Shown here: positions 42,670 to 51,816 of the stretch, piece by piece
Layout: the number at the start of each line of letters is the position of its first letter
Numbering within the stretch: the stretch's first letter is position 1
Assembly (NCBI GenBank): GCA_963703355.1
Contig: OY969813.1
Span: forward strand, 3,410,001-3,474,000
Reading direction: 5' to 3'
DNA: 64,000 nucleotides
Source: Puia sp963703355
GTDB lineage: Bacteria; Bacteroidota; Bacteroidia; Chitinophagales; Chitinophagaceae
Notes under the pieces: model-generated
The model's input: the letters and a program-made list of their open reading frames with translations, nothing else
The model's database searches: none
What the model was told of the DNA's origin: nothing
Position numbers and translations under genes: made by a program

Positions 42670-44667
42670 ATGTGGTTATTCAAGGATAAGAAAATACTCG
42701 ATAGTTTTTCTGATAATTATCAGCTGGAGTGGTTGGAAACAAACGGACTGGGCGGTTGGTCAGGAAGCAGTTTGTCCGGTTGTAATACCCGCCGTTATCA
42801 TGGATTGCTTATGGCTTCTGTCCGTCCACCCACTGAACGCATGTTGATGGTTTCTAAACTTGACGAAACAATTATCATGAACGGGAATTCATATGATTTG
42901 GGAACCAACAACTACGGAAATGCCATATCACCGGAAGGTTTGCAGTGGTTGCGTTCATTTAAAAGAGGTTCTTTTCCAGAATGGACATATGAAGTGCCGG
43001 GCGTCCGTATACGAAAAACCATTACTATGGTTTCAAATGAAAATACGACGATAATACATTATGAAATATTACGTGCTGATGGGCCGTTTACATTTCAGCT
43101 TTTACCACTGATAGCAGCGAGAGGATATCACGAATTACAACATGCATACAACAATATTTTCTGGGATGTGGATTTTAAAAACGGGCTTTTCCACAATCAG
43201 CCTTTCGAAGGAGCCCCGGATATTTTTATTTCTGTTCCCGGCTCCAGCTTCCATGCTGTAAATAAATGGTATTACAACTTCAACTATTTACAGGAGAAAT
43301 ATCGCGGACTCGATTTTCAGGAGGATCTGTTCAATCACGGGTATTTCAATTTAGAATTAAAGGATGGGGATAGTTTGGATATTATGATTTCAACGGAAGA
43401 TCCAACGGGAAAAAATCCCCGTACGCTATTTGAAAATGAGATGCATCGTAAAATATCGTTATCCGGAACAACGAAGGGCAAACTACTTCAAGAGCTGGTT
43501 CAGGCAGCAGATCAGTTCATTGTAAAACGCACGGTTCCTGGTGCATCGAATACAAAGCCACCAATAGCTTTGAAAACGATCATTGCCGGATATCACTGGT
43601 TTACCGACTGGGGCCGTGATACGATGATTTCCATTCCGGGTCTTTGTTTACAAACGGGTCGTTATGAAGACGCAAAAAAAATCATAGCAGTCTTTGCTAA
43701 GTCTGTCAGTATGGGCATGTTGCCCAACCGTTTTATAGATAATAATAGTCCTCCTGAATATAACAACGCAGATGGAACGCTCTGGTATTTCAATGCAGTA
43801 TATCAATACCTGCAGATTACAAATGACGCAGATTTTATATTGAAAGAAATCCTGCCGGTATTAAACGACATTATAGACTGGCATTTCAAAGGCACCCGAT
43901 TTAACATTCATGTTGATGCAGATGGTTTATTGTATGCCGGTGAAAAAGGCCAACAGCTTACCTGGATGGATGCCCGAGTTGGTGACTGGGTAGTGACACC
44001 GCGAATGGGGAAACCCGTGGAAATTGAAGGGCTGTGGTATAACGCGCTTAAAATATTTGAAACGCTGTTGTTGCTTAACAAAGAGCCTTTAATTGCTGAA
44101 GACATTTTAGCAAAAGCGGAACGAGCGAAGAAAAGTTTCAGTGAAAAATTCTGGTATGCCGAGGGTGGATATCTGTACGACAATATAGACGAATTGGGAA
44201 AACCGGATCCCAGTCTTCGGCCGAATCAACTGCTAACTATAAGTCTTCCTTTTCCTTTGCTGGAAGGGGAGCAGGCTAAGTCCGTTTTGAGTATTGTGAG
44301 ATCCAAATTGTTTACTCCCGTAGGACTCAGATCTCTATCACCTGATAATCCCGCATACAAGGGAAGTTATGGTGGCAGCCAACTACAGCGCGATGCAGTG
44401 TATCACCAGGGAACCGTTTGGAGCTGGCTTCTTGGGCCATATATTGATGCCGGGTTCAGGACTTTGGGAAATGACTTCAGAAAAGAAGCGATTCAAATAA
44501 TGGATAAGCTGACACTTCATCTTGGAGACGCATGCATTGGATCTGTTTCAGAAATTTTTGATGGCGATGAACCACATCATCCGCGTGGATGTGTGGCGCA
44601 GGCGTGGGGTGTTGCCGAAATCCTCAGGGTGATTAAAACATATTCTTTGATGCATGCAGGCAGTTGA
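42670..44667 (+). CDS. Amylo-alpha-1,6-glucosidase / glycogen-debranching-type enzyme
   Basis: 665 residues. The N-terminal beta-rich domain begins with LEWLETNGLGGWSGSS and NTRRYHGLLMAS, both typical of bacterial debranching enzymes. The catalytic (alpha/alpha)6 barrel has GYHWFTDWGRDTMISIPG near 310-325, the hallmark acid region. It hydrolyses alpha-1,6 linkages in glycogen or related glucans after trimming by phosphorylase. No signal peptide is seen. Its stop codon overlaps by 14 bases the start of the aquaporin gene, so both are translated together. A cytoplasmic glycogen or trehalose-type store is implied, but no other glycogen gene is adjacent. Confidence 0.9.
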   Translation: MWLFKDKKILDSFSDNYQLEWLETNGLGGWSGSSLSGCNTRRYHGLLMASVRPPTERMLMVSKLDETIIMNGNSYDLGTNNYGNAISPEGLQWLRSFKRGSFPEWTYEVPGVRIRKTITMVSNENTTIIHYEILRADGPFTFQLLPLIAARGYHELQHAYNNIFWDVDFKNGLFHNQPFEGAPDIFISVPGSSFHAVNKWYYNFNYLQEKYRGLDFQEDLFNHGYFNLELKDGDSLDIMISTEDPTGKNPRTLFENEMHRKISLSGTTKGKLLQELVQAADQFIVKRTVPGASNTKPPIALKTIIAGYHWFTDWGRDTMISIPGLCLQTGRYEDAKKIIAVFAKSVSMGMLPNRFIDNNSPPEYNNADGTLWYFNAVYQYLQITNDADFILKEILPVLNDIIDWHFKGTRFNIHVDADGLLYAGEKGQQLTWMDARVGDWVVTPRMGKPVEIEGLWYNALKIFETLLLLNKEPLIAEDILAKAERAKKSFSEKFWYAEGGYLYDNIDELGKPDPSLRPNQLLTISLPFPLLEGEQAKSVLSIVRSKLFTPVGLRSLSPDNPAYKGSYGGSQLQRDAVYHQGTVWSWLLGPYIDAGFRTLGNDFRKEAIQIMDKLTLHLGDACIGSVSEIFDGDEPHHPRGCVAQAWGVAEILRVIKTYSLMHAGS

Positions 44668-45433
44668 TATCAGGATTAAAAATGTATCCGGAGGAACGGC
44701 CCGAATGGCCGGGAGCTTCCGGAGTAACTGGAAATTTTATTTTCAGGAAGCATTGGGCCTGGCAATCTTTATGGTGTCCGCATGTTTCTTCAGCGGAATA
44801 TTATTTGGGAAGGGTGGAATGTTTAATTCTTCCTTGTCGGCAGCTATGCGACAAAATATACTGGGCATTATGATGGGAGCCACGGCGCTGTTTATTTTCT
44901 ACTCCCGTTTTACAAGTCGTTCCGGTTCACATATTAATCCGGCAGTCACACTTGCTTTTTACAGAACTGGAAAAATTGGTCCATGGGATACCTTGTTCTA
45001 TGTGATCTTTCAGATATTGGGTGGAACATTGTCTGTATTCCTGATGGCGATTTTAATGGGAGATAATTTAACGGCGGCGCCTCTTCATTATGTAGTTACC
45101 GTTCCCGGAAAATATGGTACGAAATGCGCTGCAATCACTGAATTCATTATTGCTTTTATCATGATGGCCATGGTATTATTTACAGGGGATGATCGGCATC
45201 TGAAGAAATACACGAGAATTCTTTCAGGTATACTGGTTTGTGTTTTTGTTATCATTGCCGGCCCTATATCTGGTTTTGGAATGAATCCGGCAAGGAGTTT
45301 TGCCAGTGCTTTTCCAGCGCATATCTGGACGGCCTTTTGGATTTATATTTTAATGCCCCTTGCTGGCATGCTGGGCGCTGCTGAATTATATTTATGTATG
45401 CGAAGGAAGGACAAGTCTGAAGTTAAAAGTTGA
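44654..45433 (+). CDS. MIP/aquaporin family channel
   Basis: 259 residues. Six membrane helices and the two pore motifs are seen: HINPAVTLAF and GMNPARSFASAF. The residue before the second NPA and the lack of a glycerol-type Asp suggest an aquaporin-like rather than GlpF pore, but this is not firm. The extended N-terminus overlaps the glucosidase gene by 14 bases. Coupling a water/solute pore to glucan breakdown may reflect osmotic adjustment. An 8-bp tandem array follows just after the stop. Confidence 0.9.
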   Translation: MQAVDIRIKNVSGGTARMAGSFRSNWKFYFQEALGLAIFMVSACFFSGILFGKGGMFNSSLSAAMRQNILGIMMGATALFIFYSRFTSRSGSHINPAVTLAFYRTGKIGPWDTLFYVIFQILGGTLSVFLMAILMGDNLTAAPLHYVVTVPGKYGTKCAAITEFIIAFIMMAMVLFTGDDRHLKKYTRILSGILVCVFVIIAGPISGFGMNPARSFASAFPAHIWTAFWIYILMPLAGMLGAAELYLCMRRKDKSEVKS

Positions 45434-45442
45434 TCGTTTCAC

Positions 45443-45482
45443 ACTCCCATACTCCCATACTCCCATACTCCCATACTTTCCT
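45443..45482 (+). repeat. Four tandem ACTCCCAT octamers plus one degenerate unit
   Basis: ACTCCCAT occurs four times without mismatch at 45443-45474, followed by ACTTTCCT at 45475-45482, which reaches the stop codon of the minus-strand SDR gene. The array lies between convergent genes and nearly fills the 47-base gap. Confidence 0.92.
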
Positions 45483-46170
45483 AAGCGTTATTATACATTT
45501 TCAAAACAGTCTCTCTGAATGCATTTGATTTGTCTGAAATCAGGAACTCCAGTGTTTCGGCTATCTCAGCAGGTTTTACCCATTTTTCAGGATCTGCATC
45601 CGGCATGGATTTTCTGTTGAGCGGTGTATCCAGCGTGCTCGGTATAACAATGGATACGGTTATACTCGTTCCCTTAGCCGTTTCATTTAGAAATTCCGAC
45701 AACCGGAATAAAAGTGATTTACTCAAACTATACGCAATGAGATCTTTACCCTGAGTTGGATTGATTGCAGGGCGGGCGCCAATTAGAATAATCTTTCCTT
45801 TTTTATTTTTCATCAGGTGATCAAATAAAGGTCTGATCACATAATAGGCAGTTTCAAAGTTTAGTGATATCTGTTTTTTCAGATCCTCGCCATTTGTTTT
45901 ATCGATTCCACCCATCGCGAACCCTCCCACCAGTAAAACTGCGCCGTCTATAGTACCATATTGATGAATGGATTTTTCTACAAAGTCATTGGTTTCTTTT
46001 TCATCCGTTAGATTCACTACTGAAACATGCAGATTTGGATGTTCTTCAAAATCAGTCAGGGCGTTTTCATTGGAAACCGTTGCGAGCAACTGATAATTCT
46101 TATCCAGAAATTCCTTTGTCACGGCAGCTCCGAGATGTCCATTTCCTCCTGTTAGAATGACGGTTTTCAT
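45481..46170 (-). CDS. SDR family oxidoreductase
   Basis: 229 residues. The Rossmann turn GGNGHLGAAV starts the protein and YSLSK supplies the catalytic Tyr and Lys. The usual Ser before it is not evident; the strand reads KIILIGARPAINP. LLVGGFAMGGID matches the variable substrate loop. Members reduce or oxidise small hydroxyl/keto compounds with NAD(P)H. It is cytoplasmic. The ThuA gene ends 11 bases upstream on the same strand, so they may be co-transcribed. Substrate unknown. Confidence 0.86.
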   Translation of the reverse strand: MKTVILTGGNGHLGAAVTKEFLDKNYQLLATVSNENALTDFEEHPNLHVSVVNLTDEKETNDFVEKSIHQYGTIDGAVLLVGGFAMGGIDKTNGEDLKKQISLNFETAYYVIRPLFDHLMKNKKGKIILIGARPAINPTQGKDLIAYSLSKSLLFRLSEFLNETAKGTSITVSIVIPSTLDTPLNRKSMPDADPEKWVKPAEIAETLEFLISDKSNAFRETVLKMYNNA

Positions 46171-46181
46171 GATTGATAATA

Positions 46182-47024
46182 TTAATGTTCAGGTTTATTT
46201 CCAAGCCAGTTCAGTGTATTCAAAATGAGCTGATCCTCATAAGGACTGCTGAAAGTCTGGGAAAGCTCTTTATTGGTTTTATGTTCATAGTCCATATCGT
46301 TATGTCCCATATTAAAATACACCATACGGTAGTTTTTGTTCGTCCATACCACAGGATAAAAACCACTATGCCAGATTTCATAAAGTTTGGGACCAGTACC
46401 TAATGGGAAGCTGGTACTATCGATCGAAAGTAAAATATCAATCTTCGAATTGTTCCGCAAATCGTTGGACCAACGATACCATTCATTGGCAGCCGAACGA
46501 AATGTGTCAGGCAGATTTTTAGTAACAGGATGATTTTTATCCATTACCTTCAATACTGCAGGAGTTGGGCGCCACGTATTACTTACATAAGAACCGGAAC
46601 CCAGGAATTCGTTGTGATACCAGTCCCAGTTCTGTGGGAAATCAGATGGGGTTAAAGCGAATGCTGAAAAATGAAATCCCATCCAGCCTCCTCCTTTTTT
46701 CATATAATTTTCAAATGCTTTCCTCTGCACAGGACTGTCTGGTCTTGTGTCCAGAAAAATGACAACCTGGTAGTGGGAAAGAAATTCCTCATTTAAATTA
46801 TTCCAGTTATTGGTTGAATCATATGTGAAATGATTTTTGGGTGCCATTGCCGGAAACCAACGGTTGGCTTCATGCACAAAACTGATATGTGCCAGATCTT
46901 CGCGACCTGTATAAAAGGCGATGACATGAAAAACGCTCTGATCATTTTGCGCACAACTGCGGGCAGGGACAAAATTTATCAGGCAAAAGGTTGTCAGGAT
47001 TGCAAATACTTTTTCAGATTTCAT
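46182..47024 (-). CDS. Exported ThuA-domain protein
   Basis: About 280 residues from the ATG at 47024, giving a signal peptide ending SCAQ; an ATG at 47051 would also work. A start at 47183 would overlap the divergent gene and add 53 unlikely residues. The ThuA glutamine-amidotransferase-like fold is seen in VIFLDTRPDSPVQRKAFENYMKKGGGWMGFHFS and in GSYVSNTWRP...NHPVTKNLPDTFR. Members are tied to keto-sugar or trehalose use. It stands upstream of the SDR gene on the same strand. Catalytic role in this group is uncertain; several members lack the amidotransferase triad. Confidence 0.85.
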   Translation of the reverse strand: MKSEKVFAILTTFCLINFVPARSCAQNDQSVFHVIAFYTGREDLAHISFVHEANRWFPAMAPKNHFTYDSTNNWNNLNEEFLSHYQVVIFLDTRPDSPVQRKAFENYMKKGGGWMGFHFSAFALTPSDFPQNWDWYHNEFLGSGSYVSNTWRPTPAVLKVMDKNHPVTKNLPDTFRSAANEWYRWSNDLRNNSKIDILLSIDSTSFPLGTGPKLYEIWHSGFYPVVWTNKNYRMVYFNMGHNDMDYEHKTNKELSQTFSSPYEDQLILNTLNWLGNKPEH

Positions 47025-47139
47025 ATTTAAATAATGTTTAGTAAATTTCATTATATTGCTTCCAATTAAAAAGAAAGCAGCAGTGACCCTATGAAGTATG
47101 TCTTGATGGATAAGCTGTGATTTAAGCCAAAGTACTGAA

Positions 47140-47880
47140 ATGAAATTAGGATTGCGTGCCTTTTCTTTTGTTGCCATTCTCATCTTTTCAGGTCAGGCTT
47201 CAGCCCAATACGCGAAGGAAGATAGTTTATTATATCAAAATGCGCTTGCGCACACGCTCACTGTTTATTATGATCGTCTGGGAGATCAGGCTCCGATTTA
47301 TAATGGCAGTTTATATCGCGGAATCGAATTTACATTTCAGAAGGGCTCTCCTTATTTTTTATTGGAAAAAACCGGAAAGGGTTCTATTGTATACGACAAC
47401 ATAAATTATCCGAATCTCAATATCATATACGAGGATTACAGACAGAACCTCGTGGTTATCGATCAGGCGTTTCAGTTGCAGCTGGTGAATGAAAAGATTC
47501 GTTCATTTACAATCAATGATCATCATTTTGAATACGTGTCGTTGGACAGTCTGAATAAAGGGCTGCCCGTTGCCGGTTTTTATGAAGTACTTTATTCGGG
47601 CAAGTCAAAAGTTTTAAAACACACTACGAAGAAAATAAGAGAGATACTTACAACGTCGGAAGGATTGCGCCGATATATGGATGAGTCCGACGATTATTAT
47701 ATACGATCCTGGAATTCATATACACTCGTTAATTCGAGGCATGCTTTTCTGAACTTTGTGAGCGATCACAAAAAAGAAGTTCAAAAATTTATCAGAAAAA
47801 ACGATTTAAGCTATAAAAGCGACACGGATAATACACTGGCGAAGGCTGCTGCTTACTATGACCAGATTGCTAACCCCTAA
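47140..47880 (+). CDS. Exported protein of unknown function, first gene of a TonB receptor operon
   Basis: 246 residues with a signal peptide ending ASAQ. No known domain was recognised. The chain is mixed alpha/beta with NGSLYRGIEFTFQKGSPYF, a Tyr/Asp-rich middle and a helical C-terminus (HAFLNFVSDHKKEVQKFI). Similar proteins occur before TonB-dependent receptors with DUF4249 in Bacteroidota. Its stop codon is one base before the receptor's ATG, so coupling is strong. It may be a periplasmic chaperone or sensor for the receptor; this is inference from position. Confidence 0.72.
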   Translation: MKLGLRAFSFVAILIFSGQASAQYAKEDSLLYQNALAHTLTVYYDRLGDQAPIYNGSLYRGIEFTFQKGSPYFLLEKTGKGSIVYDNINYPNLNIIYEDYRQNLVVIDQAFQLQLVNEKIRSFTINDHHFEYVSLDSLNKGLPVAGFYEVLYSGKSKVLKHTTKKIREILTTSEGLRRYMDESDDYYIRSWNSYTLVNSRHAFLNFVSDHKKEVQKFIRKNDLSYKSDTDNTLAKAAAYYDQIANP

Positions 47881-47881
47881 T

Positions 47882-50653
47882 ATGAAGTATTCAGCAAGAC
47901 GTATACTTCTGTTTTTAAGCTTGGGCTTTTTAAGTCCTGCGCTGCACGCACAAAAAAATGCGCAGAATCTCATTTCTGCTACTTTTCATGATGCGCCGAT
48001 ACAGGAATTTGTTGAAGAAATAGAAGCCCAGACAGATTATTTTTTTTACTATGATATTTCCTTGTTTGACAGCCTGCGGTTTAATTTTACTGTCAACAAG
48101 GAACCATTGAGTGCGGTGATGGACAGGGCATTCGCGAATACCAGTTTCAATTACGCCATCGGTCCGCACGATGAAGTTTTTCTTACGAAAGAAGCGCTCA
48201 TTCAAACCAATCTTACGGCCACGCTGGATTCCCTGAAAGGAAAACACCGGGCTTATCATGTAGAGGTGGAGGAGGACCAGAATCAAAATGCCAAGTTCAA
48301 GATCGCGGCGCTGGAGAATAAGCTTTTCCAGATAGGTGCGAATTCAGCCAATAACGGTTCAGCCAATGCATTAATCAGCGGATATGTACGGGATGCGAAA
48401 ACGGGTGAACCGATTGCAGGGGCTTCGATTTATACAGATAAACCCCGTGTTGGGGTGTCGTCTGACCAGTATGGTTACTATGCGATTTCACTTCCCAAGG
48501 GCCGTCGTATTCTGAATATTCAAAGTATCGGAATGAAGGATACCCGCAGACAAATAAATCTGCTGGGTGATGGCAAGATGAATATAGACCTTGAAGGACA
48601 GGTCATGATGCTTAAAAATGTAATTGTTTCAGCAGAAAAACTAAACAATATCCGGGGTGTCACGATGGGCGTTCAGAAAATGGATATTAAAACACTTAAG
48701 CAGGTGCCTGTTGTGTTTGGTGAGGCCGATCTCCTACGTGTTTTATTAACGCTGCCGGGCGTTAAATCCACTGGTGAAGCCAGCACAGGTTTGAATGTTC
48801 GCGGCGGATCTGCAGACCAAAACCTGATACTTTTCAACGATGCAACGATCTATAATCCTTCTCACTTTTTTGGTTTCTTCTCAGCTTTTAATCCCGACGT
48901 TGTAAAAAGTGTGGAACTATATAAGAGCAGTGTTCCGGCCCGATATGGCGGACGATTGTCTTCCGTATTGGATATCACCAGCCGGGAAGGAAATAAAAAA
49001 GAATTTTCTGGCAATGCAGGAATCGGATTGATAACAAGCAGGTTGGAAATAGAAGGGCCGCTCGTAAAAGACAAAACATCGTTTATACTGGCCGGCAGAA
49101 CCACTTACGCTGATTGGTTATTAGGACTTCTTCCTTCGCAATACAAAAACAGCAAAGCTTCTTTTTACGATCTCAATCTGAATATCAGTCATCAGATCAA
49201 TAAGAACAATAATCTTTATTTGACGGCATATACGAGTAAAGACAATTTCAACCTGAACAGCGATACTACCTATGGTTATGGAAACCTGAATTTATCGTTG
49301 AAATGGAAACACAATTTCAACGATAAGTTGTATGGCGTATTTATCACCGGGTATGACCAGTATGATTATAATATCTCCAGTACACAAAATCCGGTGAATG
49401 CATATAAACTTTCATTTGGTGTGAATCAGTCGAATGTGAAAGCACAGTTTTATTATTTCCTGAGTCCTAAACATTCACTGGAATTCGGATTGAGCTCATT
49501 GTACTATTCACTCCACCCCGGAACTTATACTCCTGTTGGCGGTCAATCACTCGTAGTAGCGGACACGGTAGCCAAGGAACAGGCATTGGAAAGTGCGGTA
49601 TATCTAAGTGACAAATTCACCATCACCCCTTCATTTGTGGTGGAAGGAGGTATCAGATTTTCAGTATACAATTATCTTGGGCCACAATCGGTAAATCAAT
49701 ATCCCGCAGATGTTCCAAAAACGGAAGACAATATAACCGGCGTCAAGACTTATGGCCCGGGCGATTTCATAAAAACATATGCTGGTCCGGAATATCGTTT
49801 GTCGGTAAGATATGAATTCACGGATAATTTTTCTGTCAAAGCCAGTTATAATACTGAGCGTCAGTACATACACGTTTTATCTAACACCACGTCCATTTCA
49901 CCAACGGATATCTGGAAACTCAGCGATCCCAATATCGCGCCCGAGTGGGGAAATCAGTATTCACTTGGATTTTATAAAAATCTAAAGAATAATACCATTG
50001 AAACCTCTGTAGAATTGTATTATAAAACAATGCAGCATATCCTCGATTATAAAAGTGGTGCAGTGCTGGTATTAAATCATCATATCGAAACGGACGTAAT
50101 CAATACAAACGGTCAGGCTTACGGAATTGAATTCCTTATCAAAAAAGCAACCGGTAAACTCAATGGATGGCTGAGTTATACCTATTCAAGAGTGATGTTA
50201 AAACAGGCCGATCCATATGCAGGGGAATTAATTAACGGAGGTAATTATTATCCGTCTAATTATGATCAGCCGAATTCTGCTACTGCAGTAGTTAACTATC
50301 GGGTAAATCATCGCTTCAGTGTTTCTGTGAACAGCACATATACAACTGGCCGTCCGATTACATTACCAACCGGTGTATTCTATTATTATAATTCTTTCCG
50401 GACTTTATATTCCGACAGAAATGCATACCGGATACCTGATTATTACCGGACTGATTTTTCAGTGAATATAGACGGCAATCATAAAGTGCATCAGAAATTT
50501 CATAATTCCTGGACCATCGGAGTTTATAATGTTTTCGGAAGACATAATCCTTATTCAGTTTATTATGTTTCACAGAATGGTTCTCTGAACGGTTATCAGT
50601 TATCGATATTTGGAAGTGCAATACCCTTTATTAATTTTAACGTCAGGTTTTAA
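47882..50653 (+). CDS. TonB-dependent receptor with STN and CarboxypepD_reg-like domains
   Basis: About 923 residues from the ATG at 47882, with signal peptide ending LHAQ. An STN domain lies at about 30-100, a CarboxypepD_reg-like sandwich at about 170-250 (ISGYVRDAKTGEPIAGASI), a plug with LLRVLLTLPGVKSTGEASTGLNVRGG, and the rest is the 22-strand barrel ending FINFNVRF with terminal Phe. STN domains usually signal to an anti-sigma factor; none is seen here. It imports an unidentified large nutrient with TonB energy. DUF4249 and the MG2-plug protein follow without gaps. Confidence 0.92.
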   Translation: MKYSARRILLFLSLGFLSPALHAQKNAQNLISATFHDAPIQEFVEEIEAQTDYFFYYDISLFDSLRFNFTVNKEPLSAVMDRAFANTSFNYAIGPHDEVFLTKEALIQTNLTATLDSLKGKHRAYHVEVEEDQNQNAKFKIAALENKLFQIGANSANNGSANALISGYVRDAKTGEPIAGASIYTDKPRVGVSSDQYGYYAISLPKGRRILNIQSIGMKDTRRQINLLGDGKMNIDLEGQVMMLKNVIVSAEKLNNIRGVTMGVQKMDIKTLKQVPVVFGEADLLRVLLTLPGVKSTGEASTGLNVRGGSADQNLILFNDATIYNPSHFFGFFSAFNPDVVKSVELYKSSVPARYGGRLSSVLDITSREGNKKEFSGNAGIGLITSRLEIEGPLVKDKTSFILAGRTTYADWLLGLLPSQYKNSKASFYDLNLNISHQINKNNNLYLTAYTSKDNFNLNSDTTYGYGNLNLSLKWKHNFNDKLYGVFITGYDQYDYNISSTQNPVNAYKLSFGVNQSNVKAQFYYFLSPKHSLEFGLSSLYYSLHPGTYTPVGGQSLVVADTVAKEQALESAVYLSDKFTITPSFVVEGGIRFSVYNYLGPQSVNQYPADVPKTEDNITGVKTYGPGDFIKTYAGPEYRLSVRYEFTDNFSVKASYNTERQYIHVLSNTTSISPTDIWKLSDPNIAPEWGNQYSLGFYKNLKNNTIETSVELYYKTMQHILDYKSGAVLVLNHHIETDVINTNGQAYGIEFLIKKATGKLNGWLSYTYSRVMLKQADPYAGELINGGNYYPSNYDQPNSATAVVNYRVNHRFSVSVNSTYTTGRPITLPTGVFYYYNSFRTLYSDRNAYRIPDYYRTDFSVNIDGNHKVHQKFHNSWTIGVYNVFGRHNPYSVYYVSQNGSLNGYQLSIFGSAIPFINFNVRF

Positions 50654-51796
50654 ATGAGAAGGATGAACATGAAACATTGGGTTTTACTGTTGTTTGTGCT
50701 GGGTGGTTGCACGGACAAATATGTGGCGAACGTAAAAGTCCCCGTTGCCGGATACCTGGTGGTGGAAGGTTTTATTAATTTAAACGGAACAACAACTATT
50801 ACAATGTCCAGAGCATCGGGACTGGATTCACCGATATATATTCCTGAGCCGGGTGCACAGCTGGAGATTCAGTCTACCAGCGGATTCAATTACCCTTTGC
50901 TGGAGGCCTATGCGGGTAGTTATTACGTTTCAGGATTGAATTTAGATCCCACACAGCAATATCGGCTGCATATAAAAACAAATAATGGTAAAGATTATTT
51001 GTCTGATATAACAAAAACCAGCGTAACGCCGCCCATAGACACACTCAACTGGACAGCCAATTCCGACGGAGTTAGTATATATGTCACAACACATAATGAT
51101 GCTGTGCAGCCCGGTTACTATCAGTGGACTTTTTCCGAGACCTGGAAATATAACGCGCGTTATGAATCTACCGAGCGTTACGAGGCTGGATCACTTTATC
51201 TGCGGGCCGACAGTGAGTTAATTTATACCTGTTGGCGTTCCGATTCATCTACCAGCATCAATATCGCCAATACTGAAAAGTTAAGTTCCAACCTCATTTA
51301 TCAATTTCCTGTTACTACGGTCCCTTACAACAATACAGACAAAATGAGCGTCGAGTATAGTATACTTGTCACGCAGATTTCACTGTCGCAGGATTGGTAT
51401 GAATGGGTTCAGAAAGTACAACGAAACACGGAACAGCTGGGATCTATTTTTGATGCACAACCTTCAGAAACGGGAGGGAATATCCATAATACGGCTGACC
51501 CGACTGAAACCGTAATTGGTTTTATCGGAACGACTACCGCAACGGAGAAACGACTTTTTATCGACAAAACACAATTACCGCCTGTGATTGTATATACCGG
51601 AGATGAAAACTGTAAGCTGGATACAACTGGTCTCAGCACGCAGGAGTTAACTGACAAATTCGCGTCTGGGATTTATTTACCGGTGGCCCTTACATATTAT
51701 ATGGGTTTTCCCGTCGGAGTCTCCAGTTCTATTCCAGATTGCGTTGACTGCAGAACGAAGGGAGGAACATTGGTTAAACCGGATTTTTGGCAATAG
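50654..51796 (+). CDS. DUF4249 outer-membrane lipoprotein
   Basis: 380 residues, starting directly after the receptor stop. Lipobox LGGC gives a lipidated Cys near 19. The DUF4249 core is seen in VVEGFINLNGTTTITMSRASGL, YHLHIKTNNGKDYLSD-like repeats of the N-terminal beta domain, and VEYSILVTQISLSQDWYEWV with a late CxxC (PDCVDC). Such lipoproteins accompany TonB receptors of this type as surface substrate-capture partners, replacing SusD. Part of one operon with the receptor and the MG2-plug protein. Confidence 0.9.
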   Translation: MRRMNMKHWVLLLFVLGGCTDKYVANVKVPVAGYLVVEGFINLNGTTTITMSRASGLDSPIYIPEPGAQLEIQSTSGFNYPLLEAYAGSYYVSGLNLDPTQQYRLHIKTNNGKDYLSDITKTSVTPPIDTLNWTANSDGVSIYVTTHNDAVQPGYYQWTFSETWKYNARYESTERYEAGSLYLRADSELIYTCWRSDSSTSINIANTEKLSSNLIYQFPVTTVPYNNTDKMSVEYSILVTQISLSQDWYEWVQKVQRNTEQLGSIFDAQPSETGGNIHNTADPTETVIGFIGTTTATEKRLFIDKTQLPPVIVYTGDENCKLDTTGLSTQELTDKFASGIYLPVALTYYMGFPVGVSSSIPDCVDCRTKGGTLVKPDFWQ

Positions 51797-51816
51797 TTAA
51801 AGCCTTAGTATTAATA

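Noticed and set aside
47025..47183. Longer start of the ThuA gene
   Set aside because: It would overlap the divergent gene at 47140 and bury the signal peptide.
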